A stretch of 64,000 nt of DNA, from contig CM077115.1 of NCBI GenBank assembly GCA_039619475.1, positions 225,057,064 to 225,121,063 of the forward strand, written 5' to 3'. The DNA comes from Icerya purchasi (lineage: Eukaryota > Arthropoda > Insecta > Hemiptera > Monophlebidae). Below are positions 1 through 12,870 of this stretch, piece after piece. Below the pieces are notes generated by a model that worked only from the letters and a program-made list of their open reading frames with translations, was not told where the DNA came from and ran no database searches. The position numbers and the translations under genes are program-made. How positions within the stretch are numbered: the stretch's first letter is position 1; every line of letters starts with the position of its first letter.

Positions 1-1
1 T

Positions 2-790
2 GTCATGAGTTCTCGTTACAGCCATATCCTAATGCAACTAGCAAATAGGAATGTCGATACCTTAGTAAATTGGTTTAAGGCAAATAGGCTTATAGTAAAT
101 TTAAAGAAAACTAAATTCATATTATATAGTCATAAACCTCAATACACGTGGGACTGCGAAAAAATTTCTTTAAATGAAAATTCTGAAATAGAAAGAGTAT
201 TTGAAATCAAATATCTGGGTTTAAATTTAGATTGTAGATTACAGTGGAATAAGCATACTGATTATTTAGCTGCTAAACTCAGAAAGTTAAATTATATATT
301 TTACTACATGAATGAATTTTTTAATGAATATCATCTGTATATGTTATACCAATCACTATACAAACCTGTCTTGACGTATGGTTTGATGCATTGGGGTAAT
401 ACCGCTAAATACCACTTTTCACAGATTGAGTTTTTAAATAAAAGAGTAATCAAGTTAATCACTAAAAACAAGAAAATTACATTTGATTATAATTTATTTA
501 ATGTTAGTACATTATATAAAACTGAATTGCTGTTGTTTATGCTAAATAGAAAAAAAGAATTTAATTTTCACATTAAGGAGGGTATCACTAGAAGTTGTGG
601 AAATGAAATAGCTGCGCTACCTAAATTTATGAAATTCCATTCAAGAATCCAAGCCCTCTATATGGCGCCTCTCATTTACAACCATTTACCACAAACTTTA
701 AAAGACGATTTAAAAAACTTTAAAAAAAGACGTAAATGTTTACTGAAATTTTTCCACTCCAATAATCTTTCTGAGGAATCTAATAAATAA
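2..790 (+). CDS. Reverse transcriptase C-terminal (thumb/connection) region, L2/CR1-like, partial
   Basis: The frame is open from the left window edge to the TAA at 788-790, about 262 residues. Near the start it reads VNWFKANRL...NLKKTKF, then the palm/thumb landmark KYLGLNLD (about residue 70), LYQSLYKPVLTYGLMHWG (about 113-130) and LNKRVIKLITK. These are standard positions in LINE reverse transcriptases of the CR1/L2/Daphne type. The catalytic FADD box lies upstream, outside the window. There is no stop or frameshift in this stretch, unlike nearly every other transposon ORF here, so this copy is comparatively young. The methionine at 5 is only an internal codon, not a real start. Clade assignment is by eye and could be a neighbouring LINE group. 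Confidence 0.75.
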   Translation, partial: VMSSRYSHILMQLANRNVDTLVNWFKANRLIVNLKKTKFILYSHKPQYTWDCEKISLNENSEIERVFEIKYLGLNLDCRLQWNKHTDYLAAKLRKLNYIFYYMNEFFNEYHLYMLYQSLYKPVLTYGLMHWGNTAKYHFSQIEFLNKRVIKLITKNKKITFDYNLFNVSTLYKTELLLFMLNRKKEFNFHIKEGITRSCGNEIAALPKFMKFHSRIQALYMAPLIYNHLPQTLKDDLKNFKKRRKCLLKFFHSNNLSEESNK

Positions 791-1001
791 TCGATAAAGG
801 ATTGTGGATGGGGATGTAATATATATTCATATAGAGTACGTTGGTTGCATGGAAATGTAGAAATTTTCTTTTATTTTAATTGCAAATGTTAATTAATTAA
901 GTAAATTAAGATTATAGATTCAATGTAAGTAATATTATTTTATATAAGTTATTTTAAGGATTTCTGTATTTTTTCGAAAAAGATTTTTATTTCTTTAATA
1001 C

Positions 1002-1032
1002 CCATCGCTCGCGCAAATATGCGCATAGATGG
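1002..1032 (+). other. 3'-terminal LINE hairpin (copy 1)
   Basis: An outer stem CCATC/GATGG encloses GCTC, an inner GCGC stem, a 6-nt loop, GCGC and ATA. It lies just upstream of the element's repeat tail, where CR1/L2-type LINEs often carry a structure recognised by their own reverse transcriptase. Related hairpins occur at 36780 and 42903. Confidence 0.6.
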
Positions 1033-1083
1033 ATTATGTTGTAATGGTAATAATAATAAATTTATTTGATTTGATTTGATTTG

Positions 1084-1085
<2 letters not shown>

Positions 1086-1136
<51 letters not shown>

Positions 1137-1160
1137 TATTATTATTATTATTATTATTAC

Positions 1161-1220
<60 letters not shown>
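1086..1220. repeat. (ATT)n microsatellite
   Basis: About 45 near-perfect ATT units directly continue the LINE tail, with a few TTACTA interruptions. It probably expanded from the tail. Confidence 0.95.
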
Positions 1221-1221
<1 letters not shown>

Positions 1222-2640
1222 GTGCGTTAAAAAACACCAAAAGAAAATAAAAGAAATAGAGGAGAAAAGAAAAAATCGCAGTGAGAAATTGCTGGTAACG
1301 TTTTAGAGGGGGGTAGGTAGGGTAGAAAAATTGTTGCTTTTTTCCCGATAGTCTAACCGAGGGAAACGTGGACAAACGTATACTGCCGCTGGACAATGAT
1401 TAATTTCTTAAAAGACGTTATTACATACCATTCCGGAGTGCCCGTATTTCAAACTTGGTTAATATACACGCATGCGAAATGTTCATTCCCATAATTAATT
1501 TCACCTATGTGTTATTTCCCTACCTGGGATTGCGTAACGGCCCGTCAAGAATATCAAAATTATACGATATGTATACTTTTTTTTCTTCGAGCTTTTTTTC
1601 CGTCAGAAAATTTCGGATTCTATATAGCGACTTTTTCGTAGAATTTTGGGTCTGTTCGACATATGCCGCGCTCTGATAGTCGGCCGTATTCGTAGAACTG
1701 AAAGCTGCCTCTTTATCAATAGCGATGTGATTATCGTAACTTCTCGGATTTCACGTGTCAAGCCAGTTCAGTCGCCAGCGAGAGAACTTTCAGAGTGAAC
1801 TTGAAAAGAACTTTATCGACGTCGCTTAAGGAACACATTTTATTTTTTTGTTTTGTTTTTTCGAAACTTTCACAAGAATAGAATTTTACGTAGCGAGCGA
1901 CAAAGCGAGAAGTTGAGTGTGTATTTCGGGTTATTGACGTTATCGGGAAAATCGTAATTAGTCGACGCTGTTAATTTACAACGTGCCCGAAGAAATATCG
2001 AGTAACGAAGACGGACAGGAAGAAAAATTGTTGCGCGCGGGGCTAAGAGAATTTTTTTAAAAGAAAAAGCAAAAAAGCGAACATGTCGCAGAGCATTACG
2101 GTGATCCGATTCCACTGTGAACGGAGTTGGTCTGAAGTGCGCGGCATAATTTTCCGAAGAAGTAAAAAAGCGCAATCCGGGAGCGACCGAGTACGGATAA
2201 AAAACCAAAAAAAGAGAAAAAAAAAGAAGCACGAAAGGAGTTGTTGGTAAATAAATAATGTATGACGGATGATGATCAGTTTGCGCCATATAATTTTACC
2301 GAAATAGCTACGGACGTCGAGGTGGTGATGATGGGCGGTGAGTGGATGGCATCACCACACAAGTTTGCCCGGAAGAACCAATTAATCAACCACCGGAATA
2401 TTAATGACGAACAAAGAATCCACACATGCGCACATGGCTTACTACTTGATACTAGTTACGTACCATGCGGCGCACAGACATATATACACACAGTAGTACG
2501 TATATATTGACGATGAATATGAGGAAGTTATCCCTCCCAACCCCTTGAACAATCTAAAATATTGTATCTAGCTTACTGCATCCGTTACACCCGAATGAAG
2601 CATATATATATACACATATATAAGATATACATATCCAGTA

Positions 2641-2658
2641 ATAAATAATAACAATAAC

Positions 2659-2692
<34 letters not shown>
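2641..2692. repeat. (AAT)n microsatellite
   Basis: ATA/AAT units preceded by two AACAAT variants. Confidence 0.9.
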
Positions 2693-3859
2693 GTATTAAT
2701 ATTATTAATTGTTTTAGAACACTACTGGGATCATGTGCCATCATTCATTGTTAACTGTCGGTATTCAAACTAATTTCTTAATTACCTTTGGAGAACAAGA
2801 AAAAAACAAAAAAAAACCTAAAAAGGTGTTCAAGATGCTTGTAAAAATCAAAGAAAAAATAAATAGCGAAAGGCAAAAGAACAAACAACACTAAAAACTT
2901 CGGATCAATATTATTTAAGTAGTAAGAAGCAAAAGAAGATTGAACGTCAGTAATAAAACTAAAAAAAAATTGTACACTACACAAAGATTTTTGGCATTTT
3001 AATTAATATTTTACGATTTTTTTTTTTTTGTTGTATTACCAAGAATAAGAAGGTTACCACCCGTTTGGTCGCCGAAGAACTTTAACGGAAAATGTATATA
3101 AGTAAAGTTATTAGAAAAATTCTGAAAAAAAAACCTACAAAAAAAAAAAAAAGAATAGTTCAAAAGTAAATTATACGCCGCTGAGTTTTGCTTTTGAACA
3201 GTAAACGCCGGAAAACTTTCACATTAGCAGCTGTAGGCTCTCGATCCAAATGTATGCTGAAGTAATGTTAAATGTAACGTGTTCTGGTGCACGTCCCGTT
3301 TGTCGAATCGCAAATAATTAAGACACAATAACAAACATCGTAGATATAGCTAAATAATAATATAAAATATGTGCCGAGCTGGTATTTTCAAAGGGAATTT
3401 CTTCAGTACTAGAAAATAGAAAAATAAATTTAGCGTTACATGTTAGAATATCGGCAGATCTAAACAAGTCTCATCTTCAGCTGTCAACGAAAGGTATCAA
3501 AAAACAAATCGAAATATTTGACTTTTACGACAAAGTGGTATATATAAAAATATTAATAATAAATAGAATTATAGTAGCGAAGAGAAATTTTTAGTGGTTC
3601 TAAGCATCAATTCAACTACCTCAACTTCGGAGAGAAGATACTAGAAATGAACGAAGAAAAATCTTCGTGTACCGTCAACAATTGATGGTAACAATTGAAC
3701 ACGAAATAATTTCAATAACCAACTCTTTTTGACGAAATGTGTTAACATTTAAATCTAACGGAATAGCGAAAAGAGTTAATTCTGCCTTACGGAGCAACTT
3801 CTTCTTTTAAAATTAAATGACGACGTCACTCCATAATTGGATATTCTTTGAAAACAGCG

Positions 3860-3886
3860 AATTTAATTTAATTTAATTTAATTTAA
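3860..3886. repeat. (AATTT)n pentanucleotide repeat
   Basis: Five consecutive AATTT units. Confidence 0.9.
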
Positions 3887-5105
3887 AAAAATAAAAACCG
3901 AAATTTTATACCCGAAATATAATTATGGAAAATTTTCCTGTCCATTGAAAATTGTTCAGCTACTATCCGCGATTAATTACATTTGTGTGCAATGAAAATA
4001 ATACACTGGAATAGTCATCATCGGCACGAATAAAAAACCAAAGGCGATTAAGGCCTCCGATGTCTTTCCTGCTAGGACGATTTGCTGCTACTGTCTAACG
4101 CCGGGGCTTGTACTGAACGCTAAGCTCTTTCTTCGGAACACAATAAAAACCTAGCAGTCTAAAATTCCATAGTACAAAAAAAAAATCGTTTAATCGGGTT
4201 TTTTTTTTCTTTCTAAAAATAAGCCGCTTCCGATAAGGTCGGTTGTAACGATTTTCATGCGAGAATTACTCGCCCGCAGTGATCTTAGATATATCTCTAT
4301 ATTTATTTATATGTAAAATTCCGGTAACATCGAAGAAGAATCGGCCGATAAGATCGTTCTTGCCGCATTGCACATTCTTCCTGCAGAGAATGCCGATTTG
4401 ATATCTTTTTTGCGACATCGGTGGTTTCGAATGGTAAAAAAGGTGTTCATTTGGCGGAAGAGTTACTCCTCGGAAGACGAAAAGTGTGTAGCTCGTTAAT
4501 TATTTGAGCGGATACAGTTAAGGCAGAATTTTCAACACTAAAATGTCACGAAATTCGCAATCTTCGTTTTTTCTCTTCTTTCACTTCCTCGTCGTACGTA
4601 GTCAATGAAGTATCGTAAGCATGACAAATGTTTAACGCCATATTTCAACGGATATCCCTGGATTACTTCGATTTAGACGAATGATAAAAAGAAATGTATT
4701 AGTGTATTCGCGGAGTATTTTTAATCTCACGTGACAACGGAAATGTCCACTTTGCCTGGATCCGTTTTTAAATCGTTTTTCGTTAAACATCTATATATGT
4801 ATCACACGCTTAACTCGAAAACGGCTAGTGAAAGTCGAAATTTCGAATTTAGGACTCTTTTAACATCTCTAGCTGCGCATCTCCGTATTTTTCGTTAAAA
4901 TCGTCTAAATTTAGGACTCGGGATTGTTGTAATTGCTCACTCGTTTTAATGTTTAATAGTTTTATCAGGAGCAGTCATTGCCCGCATCAAATTTTTTTTT
5001 CTACACTACTTGCAATACCATCATGCTTTTTTTGCCTACAAAATATTTCTCCTCGCCGGTATAGTGCTATTCAAAATTAATCATTTATCGCATTAGCAAT
5101 TCCGA

Positions 5106-5373
5106 AGTAAAGTAAAGTAAGTCCCCTATACTCTTGACAAGGCGTCGTGGGTTGTGAAGTTAAGGTTCACAATGAAAACGGCACTAATGAGAGTAGGGAG
5201 GCCAGTTCCTTTCTCTCGGCAGTCTCTTTACTTTCCCAGATTTCCCTGTGTGCTACCCAATTCTTTCAGGCTGGGTAAACATAAGAGCGACTTTAGAACG
5301 AGACAAGTCTCGAACCCATAACCTCTGATTTGGTAGCCAAACACCTTAAGCTCGAGTGTCAATTGAGGGTCGA
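5106..5373 (-). mobile_element. tRNA-derived SINE
   Basis: On the minus strand, from about 5373, the sequence shows a degenerate A box (GAGCTTAAGGTG, 5342-5353) followed by GGCTACCAAATC and a B box GGTTCGAGACT (5306-5316). This is the internal RNA polymerase III promoter layout of a tRNA-like head. A body of about 190 bp follows, then the tail ACTTTACTTTACTT (reads AGTAAAGTAAAGTAA at 5106-5120 on plus). A tRNA head, an unrelated body and a short tandem tail together define a SINE. It is sense relative to luna. The 5' end is approximate and no target duplication was identified. Confidence 0.6.
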
Positions 5374-6749
5374 TGGAAAAAATAACACTAAAATAAGAGA
5401 TGAAAAAAAAAAAAGAAAAAAGTGACAATGATCCAACTTTTTAGAGCGGTGGGGGATATTCCAACCTAAAGAGAGAAAAAATGCAAACTTTTGGAATACT
5501 AGCCGCACATCTTTTCCATCATGTCAGGGTCATGCGCAACATTAATAAGTTTCGGGCACATTTTAGAATCGGAATGAATTCGTTAACAGGTAGACGAGTT
5601 ATTAAATAGGCAAAACCACGTGTGTCCGCTGTTCGAAATTTTCCTCCACGTTCATCTGTGTATCATCGGGCAGACGTATTTTTGTAAAATTGACCGAAAA
5701 AAAAAGTATACAATAGAAGTGTACCGGAAAAAGAAAAAGGACGAACAACTACAAAGGCGGTAATATTTTTAAAATACTACTTTAAAATAAGAAAACCTCT
5801 ACTATATTATTCCTAAACACGTCACAGAAAACCTTTGCCGAGAAATAAGCAAGTAACGTAGCGTGTAAGATTATTTCGTAAATATCCTTTTTTCCAAAAT
5901 ACAGTGCAATACTGACGCACTAATATGTAGTATTTCGATGTAAAAGTGTATGTCGGCAATAATTGACAGTAATTTCCAGTGGCGAAACAACTTGTGTGAG
6001 GGGGGCGGTCACAAAAATACGGTTATTTTTTAGTCGAAAATTTTTTTCTCCGCAAACTCTAAATTACCATCGGGGATGCCTTTTTATCGGCCAACTGAAA
6101 TTTTTCCGCCAACAGACTGGCAAAAAAGTAACATGTTCTCGAATATAACCGTTTCTACGACTGTGTTCATATTATGACGATAAAAATTATCGCTCGCTTT
6201 TCTCTTGACATTTTCAAATTCGAATTATTGCGCTACCGAAAAGTAATTCTAGTTTTGTAATAGTAATATATCGGTGGTTATCGTTAAAAACGAAAAATTA
6301 AATGATCTATCTGCAAAAAGGAAAAAGAAAAAAAAAAATATTGAAAAATATAAAAACTACTCTCATTTTTTGCCTAAGTACGGGTTCCGCCGCTGCTGTA
6401 AGTGAACTCGTTAACCGTATTTTAATCAATGTGAACAACTGGCGGAGGGGCTAGAGTATCAATTAGATCCGGATGCGGTCGGAAATTGATAATATGAAAA
6501 AAGCCAGCAGTTGAACAGTGAACGGAGAATGAAGTCGTATAATTTAACTTTGGTTTGTGATCGTCTGACGAGTCTTTTCGCAATTAAAAAACGAAAATTC
6601 GGAAATAAGTATATTAAGTGCCCTCGACTAAATCTAGAAAAAAACTAACTTCACTAACATCTAACATGCGTGTTTTTTTTTCTCCTTTTTCCAATTAGCC
6701 TTTTTCTTACGCGGCCAATTTATTTACACGGTAGGAATTTAATTCGTTT

Positions 6750-6793
6750 CATCATCATTATCATCATCATTATCATCATCATTATCATCATCA
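6750..6793. repeat. ATCATCATCATT tandem repeat
   Basis: About three and a half 12-bp units of a CAT/ATC-based repeat. Confidence 0.85.
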
Positions 6794-8226
6794 GAGTATT
6801 TGTTTTAATAAAATTTCGCATTTAATTTAATCCTATTTTTTCGAAATAAACGGCGCACACGAATGTGTGTCGGAAAAGATGAGTATTTTACGAGTCGATA
6901 ACGACAGAGAAGCTTCAACAAGCAAAGCGCCGTTGTGTTAAGCACTTGGTTATGAAACCGAACAAAAAAGCGAAATTAAAAAAAAAAAAGAAAGAAAGAT
7001 ATGATAAAATTTAAGACACAATAAATAATTTTTTTTTACCCAAGAAAGAAAAAAAACGAGCTCATTAAATTAATCAAGGACCTTCACCCACACAACAAAT
7101 GATATTTCGGATAATTTAGAAATTAACGATAAATATACATTTAAGGCGTTATCGAAAAAAATTACTCCGGCGAATATCCTTCGTGCATTTCACGTATTTA
7201 TAAAATACCTGATTATCGAGAAATTACACGAATCCGATTAACTAACACCGGCGGGGTTAAAGAAAGTGTAAATTCTCATTAAGATAATGATAATTTAAGT
7301 GATAAGATAAAAATTTACACGCGGGCTACATGTATCACCTCTTCATGCGGGTTCGAGAATGAAATGGTCCTCCGGCTTTTAATGGAGATTATTGAAAGTG
7401 GGAAATTTTCAACCGGCGAAAAAACAATTAAAACGAGAACGGAGCAGTCTAGGAGGAAAATCGAAGGTCACCGTAACAATTAAATCTCCTTACAATGCTC
7501 AAATTTTCAATTCGCGAACACTTTGTAAAAACATTCAGCCAAGTCCCTATGAAATTTAGATGCGGATTAGTATTTTTTTTTATCACGTTAGCGAGAAAAT
7601 CTTGAAACGAACTCCGTAACACTTGCAAGACGAGTTCATTTTGATTAAGCGAAGAAAATGATGCTTAGTTGAAACCGAGTAGTATTAACTTGCATTTGGA
7701 AATGTGTGTCTACCGGTGGCGCGATCAGACGTTCGAATAAAAAGTGCTTTTTTCAAAAATCTACCAAAGAGCATCCCTTTCCGCACCGCTCTGGAAGCGG
7801 GAAATTGTTGAAATATAATATCGTACACTTTCATCAGCTACCGTACCGCGGCCCTTCCATCGTATTGGCCTTTTTTTTTTCTTTTTTTTTTCTTTTTTTT
7901 TTTTGGTAGTATGCAATTTTCGATGGAAGCCGCAGCGCGCAATCTCGCGCATCTAACCGGGGCAACGGCGTTGCAAACGAACGCGTAGAAAAAAAAAGGT
8001 AAAATAAACAAATAAAAGAGTAATAATAATTTTTAATAATTTTTGGAAAAAAAATAACGCAGTGGAATGAAAAATTAAAAGATACGGTTGCAGCGGTAAA
8101 TATTGACCAGGAGGCAGTTTGGTGTGGCGAAACGCAGTCACCATTAATTAGCCGGAGTGTTGAGTTGGGCCGAGTAACGTGCGCCTACTACAGACACGTG
8201 ACTTACTGTAAATATTTATTTCATCG

Positions 8227-8286
8227 TCATCAACAAAATCAACATCAACAAAATCAACATCAACGAAATCAACATCAACAAACAAA
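8227..8286. repeat. 15-bp tandem repeat
   Basis: Four units of CATCAACAAAATCAA with one A-to-G change. Far too short and without spacers to be anything but a small minisatellite. Confidence 0.85.
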
Positions 8287-8475
8287 GTAGCGACTCGCGG
8301 CGGCCGATGTTGCTATGCACCAGTTTCTGGGGCACTTTTGTCGAACGGTAAACAGAAACGAATCAACAAAATATTTCGTTCAGCCACACAATCGACTTCG
8401 CTACACCGTAAGTCGGCACCCACTCGGCTTAAAACTTTTCTCCTTCTGGCTTCCGGATTCTTCGAATTACCGCGT

Positions 8476-8505
8476 TTCTCTCTCTCTCTCCCTCTCTCTT
8501 TCTCT
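8476..8505. repeat. (TC)n microsatellite
   Basis: TC dinucleotides with two interruptions. Confidence 0.85.
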
Positions 8506-11500
8506 ACAAAAAGGGATTTTTTCTTCCCCTTCTTCGTCGTCGAAGCGCGGCGACTTTAGAGACGCATCTGCCGAAAAATCTCAATCGAGACAGAAATCGG
8601 TACGGTCAGCCGTAAAGCGATTTCACCATTTGTCGTTTTTTAAATTAATTTCAGTCGGTCGAATCGAACCGCGTTTCAAAATGATGACCTTCTCGGGGGG
8701 GAGGCACTTGTTAAATTTTATTTATTTTTTTTTTTTTTCGAATTCTTCAACTACGCGTGTCAACAGCCAACGCAAGTGAAATTCTTAAAAGTTCCAGTGG
8801 CCGATATTCTAGCCGAATAAAACACAATTAACTCGTTCCAACTACGCCAGAGTAGCCAATTTTGCCTAGTACCTTCGAATCGCTTCCTAGGAAACAATTA
8901 TCAACATAAACGTAACCATCTAATCCTTTTTTTATTAGGTGTAAGCGTGGCGGCCTCGAACGTTACCCGAAACGACTACGATAATACTTCTTGAGCAGTT
9001 CTGATTTAGCCAACTAATCGGACGGTGTAATACATCGAACATAATTTCCGCTATCGATCGATCGAAAATGAAACGCGTTTGTTTTTAGTTTTTATTTTCC
9101 GTTGAAATTTTTTGTAGAATAATTTTTAAAATGCGATCGATGCGTATATATTTAATCCGTCGACAGAAATTAACCGCTCTTTCGAAAGAGATTAATTTCC
9201 AAATCAGTAGTGGGAACCATTAAAATTCGAAAAATCCTAAAGAGACCGAAATAAAATCGGTAATCGCGTTTTTTTTTTTTTTTAAATGCACACACACATA
9301 TATAATATATATTAATAAATAGATAGATGTAGATATTTATATATAATTATATGTGATCATCATCATCGGCAGCAGCCAAATCAATCAAATTATGCACTCT
9401 TTTTTGAATATAATTATTTTGTAGTTTCATTAAATTCCTAAATCGCTAATTTATTCAAAATTGTCCTCAACGTGTGCTTTACATCAGGAGGCACCATCTC
9501 TAAGTGGCGAATTTTTTGCTCTGCAAATATTCATTCCATCGAAGCGGTCAAAATCTGATTTATTTAGATTCGGTTCGCTGGCCTTTTAACGCTATGCTCG
9601 TCTAGTTACTTAAATAGTTTTCCTCCGATGCCAGCCGTTTATTTGTTTAATTTTCCTTTGCGATGCCTTGTGGCGTGAAAGATCGATTAATAATACACAA
9701 TGGTCAACAATTCGATTGGGACACAATAGACTAAAAAAAATAATATATCGAAATAGTATCTAATGGTGAACCAAAAAAAAAAAAAAAAAAAAAATTATTT
9801 TCGTAGTGCCCTGAATAATACAAGAAATAACTAATTTTTTATGGAAAAAACGTGGTGTCAACGAGTAAATACATTGGCCCCCTTTTTTCAAGATTAATGA
9901 TTTCTTGCCTTTGATAATACATGTAAAGAAATGAAAATAATTTCGTTCGTTATCAGCAAAAACCATTCTCAGTATACGACTGATTACGCGAAAGTTTAAT
10001 AATGAAAGTTTTTGTAACTGCTCATTGTTCTCGTACAGAGAAATATTTAATCCGGTTCGCAGGCAAATTAATTTTCAAAAGTCTACACACGGTTGCGTAG
10101 AAAGATGACATATGGAAAAGGGCTCTCGATATTTCCGGTTGATCGAACGTTATCGATAAAAAGAATAAACTAACGCGTTTGATAAAAAAAGAGGAAATGC
10201 AAACAATTGAAATATTTAAAGGATGCATAAAAATTGGAAAAAATCCTTATCCGAATTTTTCTTTTTTATTCGAGTAAAATTAAATCTTTGAAAAAATTAC
10301 CCTACCGAAAAGAAGGGGTTTATTTAACAACTCACCGATCATAAAAAACGGACTGAAAAAATTGCTGATAGAGCTCGCGTTTAACGCTCGTGCTAGACGC
10401 ATCTTTCACAAATGGCTCTTTTTCTTCCAGAAGTAGCCGATTCCACTAAGAAGATCAAGGTCGATCGCAATTTTTGTTTCGCTTTATATTGTTGTCGTTA
10501 ATTTCTGTGAAATTCGTTACATTTTATTACGATGTTCCCCCGTGCGAGTACAAAATACTACCTTTTTTTGTTTTCAGTTTTTCACAATTTTTCTTTATAT
10601 ATATATATATACATGTATGATATGATATACATGGGAGACGTCAATGTCAGTTGGTTAACTACCATCTCATGAAGTCGTCTTCCGGGGTGTCGTAGATTAC
10701 CAGATACTGAACAGTCCGGGGCGCATGCAATACAATTTCGCTACGAAAGCGATCACGCAAATCATTCAATTTAAAAAATTGCGTATCGAGTAGATTTCTA
10801 TGAAACCCATCAAGACGACGCACATTTTAGTCGGCAACTAAAATTGCGAAAACATATTATAGGTCTTATACACACAACTTTACACAAGTATAGAAATCAA
10901 TTAATTTATTTTTATGTAGTATTTTACAACTTCAAAAAATTCCCATCGCCTCTTCGTTATAGTTTTTCAAAAAAACCATTAAAACCCTAATTTTTGCGTG
11001 TTTGTAATCGCGCGTGTTATTAGAACACGGAAGCGATGGAAATTTTAAATTTACATACACACACACACACACCTATTTTAATCAGAAACAAAGTAATTTA
11101 ACGGCACCCGAACAAAATTACCGCGAATTAATAAGCGGAGTTTTAAATATTAAACTACAGAGAATGTCGTCTGCTTTGGTTTATAATTTACTTTTTATAC
11201 AAAGTGACGGTAAACGCCGTACATCGCTTTATAAAATGTTAAACATCCCCCAGGTATCTTACGATAATCAGAATACGTGTAAAAACATTAATTGTCGCTT
11301 GGTAAATTTAAAAAAAGAAAAGAAAAAAAACCGTCACGGGTATTAAAATTTAACATTGCGAATTAATCTCGCGTTACTTGGGTGGCCGCGGGGTGGGGGT
11401 GGGGGGTATTTTTAACGATGATACGAACCTCATTACTTGGATTAAATTCAAATTTTTTTTAGCCTTCGACGAAATTGTATTTCCGTTATTATCTATTTTT

Positions 11501-12741
11501 ATAATTGAACATTAGTTAAACAATTTTCGAAAATTGATTTTTTTTTTTTTCCGCAGCCCGACAGAGATTCATTGTTTTCATCATAGGCCTTTTACAATTA
11601 TTCCGATAGGCAGAAGAGTGGCTCATGAACGACAAATCTTCTCTACGCGTATAAACACGATTTTCGCGCGAAAACTATTCAAGAAAAAATTAATCGGCTC
11701 TCTGCGAATTAAGTAAGTAGTACGCTATCTACGAACTGCTGACTATTTAAAATTCAAGTTGATTTTGTAGAGAATATTAAAAAAAAAAAAGAAACATAAT
11801 TAAAATTTTTTCCCACCAATGATGATAACTAGAGAAACTCTAAAAATTCCGTCAAAGAAGTTTTTTTATAATTTTTTCAAGAACGATTTTTTTTCCTTTT
11901 TTTTTTTTTTTTTCTGGCCCGGCGTAAAACCATTTGGTCATAACAAAATTTGAATAAAACTATAATCGGGCTTTATGAAAAATTAAATATAAAAAAAAAC
12001 ATTTATGACCAGAGTCGCTTCTCAACGGCCCGATAAATTTTTGATAACCTTAAATTTTTAACCTTGCGCGGCGGCGGAGGATTAAAATTATTTCTAGAGA
12101 CAAACCTAAAACCCAACCGTACGCGCTATCTTATCTCTGCGCAATAATTTGAGTAGTTACATTTTTGAAGTATTATTTTAAATATATATACGTACGTAAG
12201 TGAAAAAAAAAAGAATTATCAAATTCTTCGTGTATTGTTCAACTTATCCTTAGCTTTTAAGTTACATAATTTTATACAATTAAGTCTTATCTAAATTCCC
12301 ACAGCATGCATAGATAAGGAATTTCGTTACTTGTGAAGTTACTTATCATTAAGTATATAATACTTTATCGTAAACGATTATGACAATTTTACACATGTAT
12401 GTAAGTCATCATTAACGAAAATCAATTTTCTTCTTCCACAAACTAGATTAGGGCAAATTAAGAATTATTTAATATTTATTAACCACCCTCTCAAAAAAAA
12501 ATATAAATAAATAAAAAAAAATCAGTCCCTAAAGCGATGCTAAATTCCTCGTCGTCGCGGGTATTATTCGGAAACGGATATTTCTTTATTTATTTGGAGA
12601 CTCGTTTTCTATTGCTGCTGACAATTTTCAATATTTTCGATTGTTATTATTATTATTTTTCGCATATGATTTTTATGTTTCATTTATTTATTTATATGAT
12701 TTTTTAATTTCCGTTTTTTTTTTTTTTTATTTTGGTTCCCC

Positions 12742-12780
12742 TACTCACGCTAAGAAGCGGATTTGCGGATTTCTATGTCG

Positions 12781-12846
<66 letters not shown>

Positions 12847-12870
12847 TTGATTTCATTTGATTATTATCAT
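12742..12870 (+). mobile_element. Degenerate LINE 3' end with (ATA)n tail
   Basis: CTACTCACGC, a 6-nt loop and GCGG resemble the 3' hairpin at 1002-1032. They are followed by about 20 ATA units and then AATTTGATTTCATTTG, close to the AATTTATTTGATTTG tail of the element at 1-1085. I read this as the tail of a second, heavily truncated member of that family. No coding sequence precedes it. A chance microsatellite remains possible. Confidence 0.4.

Larger units (their letters stand above)
1..1085 (+). mobile_element. L2/CR1-like non-LTR retrotransposon, 3' part
   Basis: The window opens inside a LINE. The reverse transcriptase C-terminal half (2-790) is followed by about 290 bp of AT-rich 3' UTR, a GCGC-stem hairpin (1002-1032) and a tail of AATAATAAATTT plus TTTGA repeats that runs into a long ATT microsatellite. 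A short-repeat tail instead of poly(A) is typical of the CR1/L2 group of LINEs. The 5' part lies outside the window. The element is antisense to the luna gene, in whose first intron it appears to sit. Confidence 0.8.
1221..5105. other. Non-coding DNA, presumed luna intron 1
   Basis: AT-rich sequence with many A and T runs. Open frames here, such as the 139-codon minus-strand frame at 1870-2289, are low-complexity and match no family I know. I see no gene or complete transposon. Confidence 0.5.
5374..12741. other. Non-coding DNA, presumed luna intron 1
   Basis: Long AT-rich stretch with frequent homopolymers and small microsatellites. The open frames in it (for example 8315-8779) have low-complexity translations and no recognisable domain. 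Intronic enhancers are plausible for a developmental transcription factor, but nothing in the sequence singles one out. Confidence 0.5.

Noticed and set aside
1870..2289. 139-codon minus-strand open frame
   Set aside because: Composition is F/L/S-rich from A-rich plus-strand DNA, with no domain or conserved motif; probably chance.
8227..8286. CRISPR-like short repeats
   Set aside because: Contiguous 15-bp units with no spacers in a eukaryotic intron; a minisatellite.
8315..8779. 154-codon open frame
   Set aside because: Contains translated (TC)n and poly(T); no recognisable domain.
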